A stretch of DNA of 64,000 nucleotides. Source: Apostichopus japonicus. Lineage: Eukaryota; Echinodermata; Holothuroidea; Aspidochirotida; Stichopodidae. A program made the translations under genes and the position numbers. Of the stretch, positions 49,301 to 61,198 are shown one piece after another; the first letter of the stretch is position 1, and each line of letters begins with the position of its first letter. Where the stretch lies: positions 42,783,611 to 42,847,610 of the forward strand of contig NC_092576.1 in NCBI RefSeq assembly GCF_037975245.1, given 5' to 3'. A model generated the notes under the pieces. The model was not told the DNA's origin. It saw only the letters and a program-made list of their open reading frames with translations, and made no database searches.

Positions 49301-49856
49301 TCCTTGAAGTTTAATATCGTAGAAGAGTAGCTGTTCATTTCGGGCATCTTGTAATTGTGTTCGGGTCTCAGGTGAATCGTTGCTGAATAGATGTTGTTCC
49401 AGTTGGGCTATTTTTTCTGTAAGCTCTTCCTCTCTATGTCGCCTTTCTTTTGCTTTTTTCCTTGCAAAGTCTATGCTATCTTTGCGTATCAGAAACTTGA
49501 GTCCTTCCCATCGCGATGATGGGTTTGAGTATGAGATATCGGGTACGTAGTCCTGGATGGTATTTGTGATCGTAAAAACATAATCTGGGTCGCTTAAGAG
49601 AGAATTATTTATCTTCCAGTAACCAGGTCCTCTCTTCTCGTTGGCGAGAGTGAGTGAGAGATTTACGAAGGAATGGTCTGATTGAATGCCTGGAGAGTGT
49701 GACGACTCGGATACTGAATGGGCGATATGACGAGAAATCAGGAAAAAATCTAAACGGCAGTACAAACCTGGGGTGATATTGGAGGTCCAAGTAAAATTTT
49801 CAGTTCTGGGATTTCTCTCCCTCCATATGTCGATTAGGGACAGCCCGGTCATAAAA
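46341..49856 (-). mobile_element. 5'-truncated Tx1/L1-like LINE
   Basis: On the minus strand the element ends in an AATAAA-like signal and a poly-A tail (T-run at 46341-46361). Its ORF2 lacks most of the endonuclease domain. About 470 bp of 3' UTR follow the stop. The truncated 5' end meets an AAAT array at 49857. A 3' fragment of the same family occurs at 52301-52678 (about 98 percent alike), which shows recent activity. Confidence 0.9.
46832..49852 (-). CDS. LINE ORF2 fragment: endonuclease C-terminus, reverse transcriptase, zinc-binding tail
   Basis: The frame is open for 1,006 codons. Residues 1-70 are the last part of an APE-type endonuclease (YCRLDFFLIS, SDHSFV). A charged coiled-coil-like linker (KAKERRHREEELTEKIAQLE) follows at about 130-150. 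The RT domain lies at about 280-620, with NNYRPITLLNTDYKIGAKAI, GFLRGR, FVDFEKAFDKLEW, RGVRQGCPLSPYLF and catalytic YADD. The C-terminus has the CSFCKIEIETIHHLFWEC zinc-binding motif of the zf-RVT type. This order is typical of the L1/Tx1 group. The true start is lost, since upstream is simple repeat. The catalytic residues of the nuclease that lie N-terminal to residue 1 are missing, so this copy cannot complete target-primed reverse transcription alone. No internal stop suggests youth. Confidence 0.9.
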   Translation of the reverse strand: MTGLSLIDIWRERNPRTENFTWTSNITPGLYCRLDFFLISRHIAHSVSESSHSPGIQSDHSFVNLSLTLANEKRGPGYWKINNSLLSDPDYVFTITNTIQDYVPDISYSNPSSRWEGLKFLIRKDSIDFARKKAKERRHREEELTEKIAQLEQHLFSNDSPETRTQLQDARNEQLLFYDIKLQGTIIRSRARWVEQGEKNTKYFLILEKRNKQKNSIRKICDANGNIHTDGNVILQNIKKFYGNLYKSSHCNPDTIFLNLPPKHLNQNDSNSCEGELTFEECSISLNSLTNDKSPGSDGLSANFYKKFWHLLGNYVVDSLNYSYNNIHLSHEQSRGIITLIPKPEKDSTHLNNYRPITLLNTDYKIGAKAIAARLKCVIETIIGPNQTGFLRGRFIGENIRYVLDLIDHFNFHKMSGFMLFVDFEKAFDKLEWIFLIRSLRFFNFGQSFINWVRTFYSNCTACVCNNGYSTGFFPVQRGVRQGCPLSPYLFIICTEVLAIYTKCSRLHGIEIGGIETKLLQYADDTTFFLDGSQSSLNEALRILNIYKISSGLTINMDKSILFPLGSYVHHHPAFVNNYNLKFSAGPVRMLGIWFTHNGNDLFRLNYISKLSRLKSCLRLWSTRDLTPVGRNVLVKSYALSQLVYLFLVLPNPPRDFIKDVESTIFDFIWSGNPDKVKRNSVINGLDKGGLNVVHIPSFINSLKCTWIKRYCDNTEGVWKLFFTDSLSKLGGKLLFQCNCRVEDLPRLSNMFVDQTVRAWQEASFYSPSDNFGKQIIWNNHHIRINNKIFYYDFMYKKGVKFVSDFFDINNKALSYHTFKEKFQLAHFPFTVYWGLIRSIPLQWKQSGCSINDISNLNIDLFDNILFHTGSVSQYLYRNFYMTKIAVEPTAMAKWKAEFRGFSCHDWSNIFSMPWYSISETRLSYFQFRFLHRILPTNRLLNLMGISDNTLCSFCKIEIETIHHLFWECHITSSFIGEVVSKVIGINIHFTKEDLFFGFLLKKRHP

Positions 49857-50796
<940 letters not shown>

Positions 50797-51029
50797 TGAA
50801 AAATACAGGAAGGAGAGAGGACTGGCCTAAAGGAATATGTCGAAAATGCAGGTTTTGCTGCAAAATTATGCATCCGCCACCATCTGGTGGTGCCCTCCAT
50901 GGGACTGTTGTGCCCCCCGGTCCCCCCCCCCCCCCCCGAATAAAAAGTCTGCTGTTGAGGCCACTGGTTGAACACTAAAGGTGTCTGCGAAAATGGAGGA
51001 CATCTTTTGCACTTGTATGCGCACTTATC

Positions 51030-51287
51030 TCCTATTATGAATAACAAACCTTTTTTCAAATTGTGGATTACAAACCCTTTGATCGATTATGAATAATATT
51101 TGTTTCCATTACGAATACCGAACCTTATGAATTATGATCCCTTTTTATTATGAATAACAAACCTTTACTTCCATTATGAATAGCGAACCGTTTATAAAAA
51201 AAAATGCATGTTATGAATAACGAACCTTATGAACAATTACCCTTATGAATAGTGGACCTTATGAATATCGTGCAGACCCCCCCCCCC
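51030..51287 (-). repeat. Right terminal inverted repeat of the composite transposon
   Basis: Reading inward on the minus strand, CGATATTCATAAGGTCC, ACTATTCATAAGG and TTGTTCATAAGGTTCG are followed by about six GGTTYGTTATTCATAAT-like units. A C-run of about 13 lies between the outermost unit and the target duplication. Confidence 0.75.
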
Positions 51288-51295
51288 CCTATTAG

Positions 51296-52287
51296 TGCTT
51301 ATAAATATAATCGATTAATAGCCAGGAGTAACGATTACACTTTGGAAGTTCAATTAATCGCGCTCAAAACCTATGCGTTTTCTGCAGTGCAACATTCAGA
51401 CTTAGCTATATTTGATCATTGCACATAATCGCAAATTTAAATTTGTAAGTTATAAAACTTTTACGATTGCCAGCCAGAGTATTTTTTTCATTTGTTCAAA
51501 TACAGTGTGTCTACAATAACTACATTACTGGACTGGATCACATTTATCAGATGTCTGATCGAGTGTGTCGATTGCGGTGAAGTTTAATTACAATGTGCAA
51601 CATTTGTACCTGCTTTCGAGTTAGGCTAGAGCCTAGCCTAGATCGTCCTTCTACAGAAAATACTAATCATCACACGGCTACAAGGTGTTACATCTATTCA
51701 TTGTTTGCATGTTTTCTTTTATTATTGCTAGTAGTTGTCATAGCCAAGTAGATTCATTCAAATATTTTGGCAATGAAGGATTTTAAGCAATGTTAAGTAG
51801 ATTGAAAGTTGCTCACATTTTTCGTTTGGTAGATGTTTTAACATGATTTAGACATCACACATCAAGACATTTAAAATAGTGAACCATGGAAAAGATTTGT
51901 TTTGAATGTATTTCTGCAATGTATAAATTGCAGTGATGACGTCATAACGATTATCCGAGTTATCGCAAGAAGAGCTATGCGATTAATTGACCACAAAAGA
52001 GTTGACTTTCATCACTTTGTCCTATATGAAGCCAAACTGACCAACTGTCCAAACCCGGATCACAACTGCACAGGAATTACAATGGCTCTGACTACCACTG
52101 TTTCATGATATTGTCAACCCAATATTGCACACTCGATCAATCTTATGCAGACAACCAAATATAAATATCATAAAAATCTCACTTTGATTCATCTTCCCTG
52201 AACATAAAACCTTGGTACCTTCACCTTCTGGAGGAAATGCTATGACTTGCATCTATTTCCACCACCTGATGACAGCATATAGGGAAA
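51296..52287. other. AT-rich noncoding DNA
   Basis: A short frame at 51902-52108 (…RRAMRLIDHKRVDFHHFVLYEAK…) begins near an acceptor-like TTGCAG and could be an exon, but no partner exon was found. Confidence 0.35.
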
Positions 52288-52300
52288 TAAAAAGTAAGAT

Positions 52301-52678
52301 TTTTTTTTTTTTTTTTTTTCCTCCGTTTATTTCAACTATACATTAATATACAAATATACAAATAACGTATCCATTCAAAAATAGCAAAAGTTAAATAATG
52401 AAATTGAGCAACACCATGCAGTATAATAACGACCAACATGGCGGATGGAAAACAAATTAGTATGATAAGAACAAGTAGAAGAATAACCACAAGAAGAATT
52501 CCAGACTTACTAGAAAATATTACAACAAATAGCAGCAAATTATAACAATTGAGGATGTGGAAATTGCGAAAAATTAAATATTTGAGGTTTTTACTAATGA
52601 GGAGAAAGCATCCTTGAGTTCCTCAAAATTAATGTTATTTTTATTATTCTTTTTGTTATGACGAAAAATATACTTCTC
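52301..52678 (-). mobile_element. 3' fragment of the same LINE with target duplication
   Basis: The poly-A end (T-run from 52301) and 3' UTR match 46341-46735 at about 98 percent, with one 3-bp deletion. TAAAAAGTAAGAT flanks it exactly at 52288-52300 and 52680-52692, a 13-bp target-site duplication. This is a textbook 5'-truncated insertion by target-primed reverse transcription. Confidence 0.95.
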
Positions 52679-52692
52679 TTAAAAAGTAAGAT

Positions 52693-53394
52693 TATTATTC
52701 ATAAAAAATAAGGTTTTTTTTTGTGGGAGAAAAAACTGGAAATTAGAATTTCTCAGAAGATTTTATCCAGTAATGACAAAGGTCTGGAATCATTTCTTAA
52801 CAACAACAGTGTAAGGCTGGGTTCAAACAGTGTATGAAAAACCAAAATTTAATCCTGCAGATTGACAAGCTATTAAGGACATATACATTGTAAGTGCCCA
52901 CCGGGCATGCTGCACACTCTACTGTATGGGTCACCCATACAGATGCACATCCTGTCTTGTCTGATTAACAGATTTGGAAAGATTTAAGATAAAATTTTAT
53001 GAACGAAAACTGCTGGCTCTCTCATGAAAATTTTAAACGTAAGAATGACGCATATGTGTCCCAGGAAATGCTGCATCAGACAAACAATACACCATCACAA
53101 TGATAAACATAGTGAAAATATTAAATGTAGTAATACACCATGTTGTGCCGACACAGAAATTATTGCAATAATAATTTTGAGTGCAAAATGTATGAAAAAT
53201 GTAGATGTGGGTTTGATCAATTCATTATGTTGAACATGGCAATAACACAATTTTTGAGGGACTTGTAAATCCATCCTCCACAACTGTGTGATAGCCCCAG
53301 TTTGACCTCTGGTGATCCTTAATGACATTTGACCTCCACCAAACCATATTCTTCTTGTAATAATAATAATAACAATAATAATAACTTGTCATAT
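52693..53394. other. Noncoding DNA
   Basis: There is a (TAA)n-like microsatellite at 53358-53388 at the tail of the CR1-like relic. No gene is supported. Confidence 0.4.
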
Positions 53395-53915
53395 AAAGCA
53401 CAGACTTCAACAAAGTTGTTCAATGTGCTCTACAGGTGCTGAATGTGCAAAAAGTAATAGTGTTGAGAGAAATGAAAAGTTTTATGACAGTGCTTGAATT
53501 GAATAATAGAATCTAAAGACCTAATCTCAACCGGGAGGGAATTCCATAAATGTAGTGCAGCATTTAGAAAGCTATGGTCACCGAAAGATCTTGTATGTGA
53601 CATTGGAACCTGAAGTTGAATTGATAATGCAAACGTATTTTACTGGCTGATGTAGCTTGGTGATGTAAGAGAACATTAAGGTAGCTTGGGGTACCAGTTT
53701 TAATGGCACGATAAACCAAAATGAGGATTTCATAGTCAAAACAGAGTCTCATTGGTAACCAATGTAGTTCTTCCAGGTATAGGAGTGATGGTGGTAAACA
53801 TGTTCGCCCTATCGACGATTCGAGCAGACGTGTTTTGCATCCTTTGCAATCTCGATATTTGGGATGCTGCTACACCAGAGTCCACCAACATACGAAGTAT
53901 GAGATGAATCCAAGC
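53395..53915 (-). mobile_element. CR1/L2-like LINE 3' relic
   Basis: Across three frames the minus strand reads RLQRMQNTSARIVDRA, EELHWLPMRLCFDYEILILV, YRAIKTGTPSYLNVLL and finally GDHSFLNAALHLWNSLPVEI. This is the conserved C-terminal string of CR1/L2-type reverse transcriptases. At least two frameshifts break it. The element ends near a TTATTATTG-type simple tail at about 53358-53390. Inactive. Confidence 0.8.
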
Positions 53916-54930
53916 TTTCCTTCATGAGATATCGTGTTCACAAGATTTTCATAATTAAGCCTCCATTGCCTCTAAATGGCCATTGCCTTCGACCAAAGCA
54001 ATATGTTTCTAATGTTTGATGAGGTACATCTATACCAAATATGAGTTATGCCTACGTTACAACTTTACAAGAAGTTGCATACGTTGTGCTCCTTGGGCAC
54101 TACAGATGCAACAATGTCTGCAGAAAATTGATAAGGGACTATTAGACAATCAAGTCACAGGATATTTGGTAAAGCATCATTGACTATGTTTAGCATGAAA
54201 ATCTCAATCAACAGCAGTCTTGCAAGAAAAGTTGGTTCTTTCAGAAGAAGGTGTGTTTTTTTTTAAAAGAGAGCAGCAAAGATGTTGTTTTGCATAGGCC
54301 TAGTTGTAAGTGTGTGGTCTCGTGGTTTGTTTCTCTAATAAAAAGTTAGGTATGGTGAACCAAGCTATTTGATGGTTTTGCATCCCGGGCTAAAACACTA
54401 CTTCCTGGACTCAGAATCATGGGTTTGTAATAATACTGATACATGAATACCAACCTTAATTCAACTTGATCAAAACACATAGCACTACCTAAAACAATTA
54501 CTCTCATTGACAGATCCAACAGTGCTTTCAATCCTCATAAGAAATGTGTGGACATCATCATCAATTAGGAGAGAATCTCATAGGCAGTTCCAACGAATGG
54601 AGGCTTGCTTCAAGCATAGGTAGAGCTAAAATTAAAACCGAAGATAAGCCCTGCAATTTGAACCCGCGTTTCAACGAGTTAACTCCAGGCATAGATGCAT
54701 GATTGGAAACCTTGGGAAAAGTCTAAACCGGGTTCGCGGGAAATATATCGCTACTTTGTACTAAACATATTCTCAGTATCAATTTATAGAAACTGTTCTT
54801 CTGTTCATTATAATGGCATGGTTTTAAGGGTGTATTCAATGTGATCAGCATAGCATATGATTTCTGCCCATGACTGTAATTAAAACTTAACTGTCAAAAA
54901 AAAAATTATTTGAAATACCAGTTTAAAGAT
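53916..54930. other. Noncoding DNA
   Basis: No supported feature. Confidence 0.35.
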
Positions 54931-54985
54931 TGCAAGTGTGGGCAAAGGATTAGGCCTTCATTGTATTGGTGTGACTACGTGTTCG

Positions 54986-55123
54986 GCGAAAATGTCCAAA
55001 ACATTTCATGGTACAGACTGTGACAAAACTAAAAAATTGGGGAAAATCCACGATATTGCGGAGAATATAGTTACACAATGTAATATATTACTCCATCAGA
55101 GAATACGAGCAGCGAGACAGTGA
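54986..55123 (+). CDS. Small unidentified open frame
   Basis: From ATGTCCAAAACATTTC the frame reads MSKTFHGTDCDKTKKLGKI ... NILLHQRIRAARQ and stops, about 45 codons. The composition is protein-like (charged, no low complexity), but no family is recognised and it may be chance. Confidence 0.2.
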   Translation, partial: AKMSKTFHGTDCDKTKKLGKIHDIAENIVTQCNILLHQRIRAARQ

Positions 55124-55628
55124 GTGTTTTCGGCATGTGCATACATCATCCAAGCAGCGCACACGTAGTATTTTCAATCGGAACTTTCCCGATACAGCCG
55201 ACGTTTACCAGCTTTGAAAAAGTCAATGCGCAAGGAAATCATTGGTCTGTCTGAAAAGCAATATTTTGGGTGGTACGACTTGTCCATGGGTCTCGTAAAC
55301 AAATCCTTCAATAAAACTGGAAGGAAGTAAATGGAAACCTAAAATAATAGTGCTACTCTAGCAGATATGCCGACTTTGTGTTCATAACATTGCTCCAACA
55401 ACTCTGGAAAAAAAATGTTTGCACACTTTACCCAAAAGAAATATTTGACCCGTAACACAAATTGCTTGGGCTCGAGACATTCTGCCAATGGTTTTGTTGC
55501 AACTCGAAGTCTGCTCCTGTTTTATACCGTATCATTTTACTTGACATTGATTTAAAAAAAATCTTAGCAAGCTGGCAATAAGAAATTCCACTATCAGTGA
55601 ATTTTGCTAGTATTGCGTCAAAGAAGTG

Positions 55629-55994
55629 ATGGCGTGTAGACTGAACGCTTTTACGGTCTTCATGGCAAAACCTTTGTTACCTCATTGTCGAACACATGCT
55701 TTGCTTAGTCTCCTGCGACATGTCGTACAGGAAATATCGTTAATAATAATAATGGGCTTTGCCGATTATCTGGACGTCTTCAAGACAGTGTACTACTCAG
55801 CTATGCCTTACGTAATTCCTTCATTCTCACTGCATTGGTCATTTGTACACTCAACTAAGTTTAGAAGATACAAAACAGCTTATGTCGATACTGAAATAAG
55901 CAAGCTGTGGACACTACAACTAAAAAAAATACATCGTAACTTTACACCCCAAGGCAATAGTTTATTTACATTTGTCAACGTTTACCTGGGCTAA
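55629..55994 (+). CDS. Unidentified open frame of 121 codons
   Basis: ATGGCGTGTAGACTG opens a frame with hydrophobic stretches (LLSLLRHVVQEISLIIIMGF; YYSAMPYVIPSFSLHW) and a basic C-terminal half. It is longer than expected by chance in this AT-rich DNA, but no homologue is recalled and no splice sites support it. Confidence 0.25.
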   Translation: MACRLNAFTVFMAKPLLPHCRTHALLSLLRHVVQEISLIIIMGFADYLDVFKTVYYSAMPYVIPSFSLHWSFVHSTKFRRYKTAYVDTEISKLWTLQLKKIHRNFTPQGNSLFTFVNVYLG

Positions 55995-56284
55995 GCAGTT
56001 CTTACCCCACCTCTCATGAGAGGCTTGATCAAGCTCAGGCTAACCCATTCCCATACATAAAAAGAGTGGAGCAATTTACCTTGCCTCCCCTCGATAGGTC
56101 GATCAAGGGTGAAGCGGGCCTGCGTTCGTGGGAACGGCCTATTAGACCACCCAAAGAAGAAAGGCCACCACCATCATTTCTAATATTGGTAGCAGACAAA
56201 AGAAGATTACACCTTGAAAATTACACCTTAAAAACAGGGCACCAGAAATTCCAGCTATTTGCTATTATTATTATTATTTTTTAT

Positions 56285-56625
56285 TATTTTAGGTTTACAG
56301 TCTTGTACATGGCCAAGGCCCTTTCACACGACTTTTACAATTTAACCCTGGTCATTGGTAACTTGTCCCACCTACACACCAAAGTGTGCACAGCTCAATC
56401 AATCTCTCCTGGGGCACCACAGTGCACCACAACCACGTGTCCCCCGGAGGACTTCCCATAGGGTGCAGCCACAAAACGGCGCACACAACTATATTTACAA
56501 GTTACCTCACAAGTCCCCATTTATACACCTGGGTGAAGAGAGGCAATGGATATAAAGCGCCTTGCCCAAGGACACAATGCAATGATCTGGTCAGGACTCG
56601 AACCTGTAATCCTTAGATCTCTTGA
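56285..56625 (-). mobile_element. SINE-like dispersed repeat
   Basis: On the minus strand ATTACAGGTTCGAGTCC matches a pol III B box. It is followed by the strings (in plus sense) AAAGCGCCTTGCCCAAGGAC and CATTTATACACCTGGGTG, which I know from widespread marine-invertebrate repeats. The A box is poorly preserved. Boundaries are approximate. Confidence 0.55.
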
Positions 56626-56639
56626 TTGATTTCAGTGCA

Positions 56640-59600
56640 AGAGCTAATGTTAGAGGTACTTAATTCTTAACATTAGGCAAAATGTACAACTTACATTGAC
56701 TTTAGTTGATAACCGACTGCAGCAGGCTGAACTGAACAAATCTATTTGTTAAGTTGTCTGAAGGTTGTGAGCACATATTTCCACCTAGCCAGTCACTGTC
56801 TTTTGTGATCTGCAACAGTGAAAAAAGATAATACCAATGTAACAGTTTGTGTAGAGAGAGGTATAGAAGACACCAAGGCTTTGACTGGATGTTGCTCAAA
56901 TATTGCATCCTTGAAAAATAGAAAAATGTACATATAAATAAAGACTCAATGAATCACAACAGTACAAAATATGAGCTGAAATGAAGTTGGCTCTTCAGCA
57001 GTATTTTGCTGTTTAAGTATATACCCTATATTGACCTATTGGGACATGTCACCTCAACCAAAACAAATATCATTTAAGATAAACTTTACTATGAAGAATA
57101 CTCCAATCAAGTATATAAGCTCAGCTTAGGTTTTTTTGTTAAGTCTAGATTTTTGGACTTATATGCCCAATGCAAACTTGGAGGACCTTTGACCTCCACC
57201 AAAACCAATGGGATCATATTCTCATTATGATCAAGATACCTGAAGAGCATCAAGTACAAGCTTACTTGGAGCTTGCTTTGGCAGGACACAGTTTTTGCAA
57301 TTTACACGTATTTCACCAAATTTATTTAACTTTCACTGACCTTAAATGGCAAGTGACTTTGAACAAGGTACATTTGGTAATCCACCACATTTAAGTGGAA
57401 AGGATCCTAAAGTTTGTCATTCACATAGCATGTATACAAAAGGTGTTAAAGACTCACACTATCACAATTTCTGACACAGATTTGACCAAGTTTAGGGACA
57501 GATATAGTATATAGCAGCCGAGTTGAATGGAACAAATTTCATCTTTCAAGGAATTTTTATACAACACCTTCAAATTTGGATATAATTGGATGTAAAATGC
57601 ACTCATGCAACAGATTGTTTTGAACAGAAAGGTTTCTCTGCTCTCTTACCATTGAAAAAAGTGCTATCCAAAAAGTATAACAGATGGTTCTATTAACTAG
57701 AGTGCAATAGAGCGGATTTTGCATGCAATCGACGAGCAATTGACCAATCAAATGGCCGCAATATAATAAGGTGTTGAGTGCACACTAAATTAACCTTGAG
57801 TGGGCGAAAATAGTGTCACAATTAGAGCATGTACAGTACATACAAAATGAAGGATGTAGGTAGCAGGTAAATGCCCTGGGAGCAATTTTTTGCAACTGGT
57901 GCTCAAACTAAAATGGTTTGAACCGGGTCCTTTGAAAAAAAAACCCAAAGGAAAACGGCTCCAATGTAAAATCCCTCAGAAAAAAAGGATAGTAATCTGG
58001 ACAATTTCACAGTAAATCTTGGACTTTTGGATGGTATAATGAGGATACGCTATACCTTAACAAGTCTACACCTGTGGCAGTGTCAAAGGTTACCAGTCAT
58101 GTCTAGCTCAGTATATAGAGGTGCAGTACTTGTGTAGAGACAACTAACTAATGAGTGATATAAATACATTAGTATCCTCTTCTAAATCATATGAAAGGAA
58201 ATAAACACTTTAAGGTAGGAAAGTAACGTCTGTTACGGAATTCAAATAAAACGTCTATCCCCTAACCTTAACCCAATATCCCTCTTAAGAAAACATGTGC
58301 TAATCAGCTGTGCGGATTTCAAAAGTGTGTTAGAAATGGGGGAAGTCGTCCCTGTTTTACATAATTTTAGTACTTGCCTACAGTACAGGTTAGGTTATAA
58401 CTCATTGTCCATGTTGGTAGTTTCAGTATTGGGGTAGCCTAGGCCTAACTGTACATTGTTGGCACATCACAAAATTTGTGTTTGGGATGGCAGAGCAATG
58501 TCCAATACACATTTTGGTGTAAACATAGGCGTACAGTAGGAGACTAATTTGATTTGGGGGGGGGGGGGGCTGTAACGACTTGCCCAAAAATAAAGCAACA
58601 GCTTAATGTGTGTATCATATATGTAGGCATTCATCGGTTATTACATCACATGGCTTTAACTGATGAATGCCTATATGATATGCACTCTAAGATGTTGAAA
58701 TTTTGGTTATATTTTCCGTGTTATCACCCTTCCATATTGGTTATAATTATTGGGGAACTCGTAACAATAATAACGACAATAATAATATCAGTTTAACCAT
58801 TGAAAAACACATTGCAAATTATTCTTCTTTCAGTAGGTGCCCGAACAATCTCAGCATATTGCCCAGATTTTCAAAAAAATTTTTGGTTGGGGGTGGTTGC
58901 AGCCCCCCAGCTCCTACGGCTATGGGTTTAAATCTTTGGAGTACGACGACACACTTCCCAGTATGGATAACAATGCATGAATTTAGGACTAGGCCTAGGC
59001 TAGTTCTATGTCTGGCTATGTTACAAACTGAGTATAGGGCTCAAGGGCCAGAAAATTTAGCCTTCCAAGAGGCTTGTGCATTACATTCCATGGTATTTTA
59101 ATCAATATGTGGGATGGCTAGGCTACAACTTCCTTTAGGTATACCATACTGCTAGTACTATACTTTATTGATTACCTTGTTATTGTCCCTTACAATCTTC
59201 TGCCTGAGAGAGGGTTCTGTTAGAGTAGTACGTACCATCTTTTGAAAATTAAAGGCAAGACTGGATAGTCATTGGTCTGGCAAACCTCCAGTATTTTATC
59301 ATAAATGATCTTTGGTCACCCTTTATTTACTAGGATTCCTTTGTGAAATGTAGTCTCATTCACCTTTAACTATGAGTATGAAATGGCCAATGACCAACAG
59401 CATTAGAACTGATGATGAACACCACAATGATGGGTTCAAATTTTGTGCTGCTTAAAGCTAATATTGGACTGCATGTTCTTGATTATTTGACCACATGCTT
59501 TTGAATGACATAAGAGCTTCTCTTATAAATATCTCATGCTAATCAACTGTCACAATTTCATACAAACAGCTTAACACATTTTCAAAAACAAGGATTTTCA

Positions 59601-60500
59601 ATCACTGCAGCTTACAAAGTCATAACAAACTTGTAAGGCTTACAAAGTCATCAACAAAAGTCCATGACAAACATGCAGCCAAAGTGTTGAATAACATGTT
59701 GAATGAGTACTTGGTAATCTTTTCCAAGATTGCAGACAATAAGCTGCAAATTGTTGGACGGTGTACACAGGACAAACAATGGATTAAAAGTAAACACTTT
59801 GCGAAATCGCCTTTGGGAAGGCACAACTCCCCCCCCCCCCCCCCATTTGGACCCAACAATACAAAACTAATTATAAGTAGTATTAATTATTCAAATACGA
59901 ATGTAAATGGTGGTGACAATGACACTACAGTTAACAGCATACTTATTACATGTACAGGCCTACAGTAAGTAAGGCTAAAAGAAACAGTAACGCTTATATC
60001 AAAATTACAACACTAGTAGTACTAGTAGTATAGCAAAACTTCATAATTGATGCACCCTCATAATTGATGCACCTTCAAATATAGCAAATAGCATCCAAAA
60101 TCATGGATGTATACTAAGGCCTACATTATAGTTAGCTTTTCGACGAATGTGTCAATTTAGGGGTATGATTACGAAAGAACTTGACATGGCAGACATTTTG
60201 TGGTCAAATTCTGCTCAATTGTATGGTGCAAGGAAAGAACCTTTATTTAATATTATGAGATCATGACATTTCTGAGGAACTACACACATGAAAAACAGAT
60301 GCAGTTGAGTGATTTGGATTTTTCCTTGCTAGACATCGTTGATCAAATCCAAACTTAAGTGCGTCAATTAATATGAGTCCACCATATTGCTATTACTAAT
60401 ACTAGTACTAAGTAAGACCGTAGGCCTACTACTACTACAGTACTTGGACTAGGCGTAGTACTGGTAGTAGTATGACGTGTATCCTACTGTACGCTACATC
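56640..60500. other. Noncoding DNA with C- and G-runs
   Basis: Runs of about 12 G (58557-58568) and about 15 C (59829-59844) occur. A plus frame at 59650-59860 (KVHDKHAAKVLNNMLNEY...) looks mildly protein-like, but no family or splice partner is seen. At 60041-60075 ATAATTGATGCACCYTC is duplicated. Confidence 0.35.
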
Positions 60501-60506
60501 GAACTT

Positions 60507-60677
60507 CTAAATCACTTCCAAAAGCGATTTACTGAGAGTAATAAATAGCTTCTTCATCTGAACTATACACGCTTGTCGGAATGGAAGTCCCCATTCTTCT
60601 CCACTATGTTTCCAATGCATAATACAAATACTGTACAGAGATCCATCAAGTATGTTTTCATCTATGGGCGCAGCCAT
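60507..60677 (-). CDS. Short open frame after CCAAT boxes, 56 codons
   Basis: The ATG at 60677 (ATCAACATGGCTG, good context) lies about 35 bp downstream of a CCAAT motif read on the same strand. The frame is MAAPIDENILDGSLYSI, then MHWKHSGEEWGLPFRQ and a basic end. A donor-like GTATAG near the middle could make it a first exon. The family is unrecognised. It begins about 50 bp after the stop of the preceding frame (60943-60725). Confidence 0.35.
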   Translation of the reverse strand: MAAPIDENILDGSLYSICIMHWKHSGEEWGLPFRQACIVQMKKLFITLSKSLLEVI

Positions 60678-60689
60678 GTTGATTTCGGG

Positions 60690-60800
60690 TGCTTGGCAGC
60701 GATTGGCTGAAACGCAAAGCTTTTCTAAAATCTATTTTGATTGGTGCTAACACTCTGTGACACCGTCACCCTCGGTTCGTCAACCAGACCCTCTTCAGGA
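60690..60800 (-). promoter_or_regulatory. CCAAT segment, partner of 21950-22065
   Basis: On the minus strand CACCAATC and AGCCAATC are spaced as in the copy at 22 kb, inside about 100 bp of shared sequence. The flanks beyond AGAGGGTCTGG are unrelated. It overlaps the end of the frame at 60943-60725 and sits just upstream of the frame starting at 60677. Confidence 0.45.
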
Positions 60801-60943
60801 AGATCTGCCACGTCGACATCGCTGATTTCATCTTCAGAATCTTCTTCAGATTCAGCGATGTCGTCATTCTCGAACGGCTGGATGATCATATTGCCCGAAA
60901 AAAGATAGGCCAAAGCCTCTTCGGCGTTGTAACATGTCGCCAT
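60725..60943 (-). CDS. Acidic 72-codon frame, possibly a piggyBac-type N-terminal exon
   Basis: The ATG at 60943 has an ideal Kozak context (CACCATGGCG). The protein begins MATCYNAEEALAYLFSG, then has a strongly acidic stretch (FENDDIAESEEDSEDEISDV) and ends STNQNRF. Short AEEAL starts followed by Asp/Glu/Ser-rich tracts are common at the N-terminus of piggyBac-derived proteins, but this is a weak resemblance. No transposase core lies nearby on this strand. It could be a first exon whose partners are absent, or a relic. Confidence 0.4.
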   Translation of the reverse strand: MATCYNAEEALAYLFSGNMIIQPFENDDIAESEEDSEDEISDVDVADLPEEGLVDEPRVTVSQSVSTNQNRF

Positions 60944-60974
60944 GGTGAATGAGTGTTTCAGATAGCGTGAATCG

Positions 60975-61075
60975 GGCTGAAGTTGGCGAACAATAACAGC
61001 GACCAATAGCAGCGAACGTTAAGCATTACCAGCGACCATTACCAGCGAACAATAAGAGCGAACACTAAGGGGAAA
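60975..61075. repeat. AGCGAMCAATARC short tandem units
   Basis: About six units of 12-20 bp (GCGAACAATAACA, GCGACCAATAGCA, GCGAACGTTAAGC, GCGACCATTACCA, GCGAACAATAAGA, GCGAACACTAAGG) lie just upstream of the minus-strand frame starting at 60943. They may be promoter-proximal repeats. Confidence 0.6.
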
Positions 61076-61198
61076 ATGATACTACGGAGAAGTTTAGGGG
61101 CAATTCCAATGTTACAAGGGGAAAAGTAAAGTTTTAAAAACTAAACTAATTGACACACTTATTTAACAGAGTCATGGGTGTGTTATCAGACAATAAAA

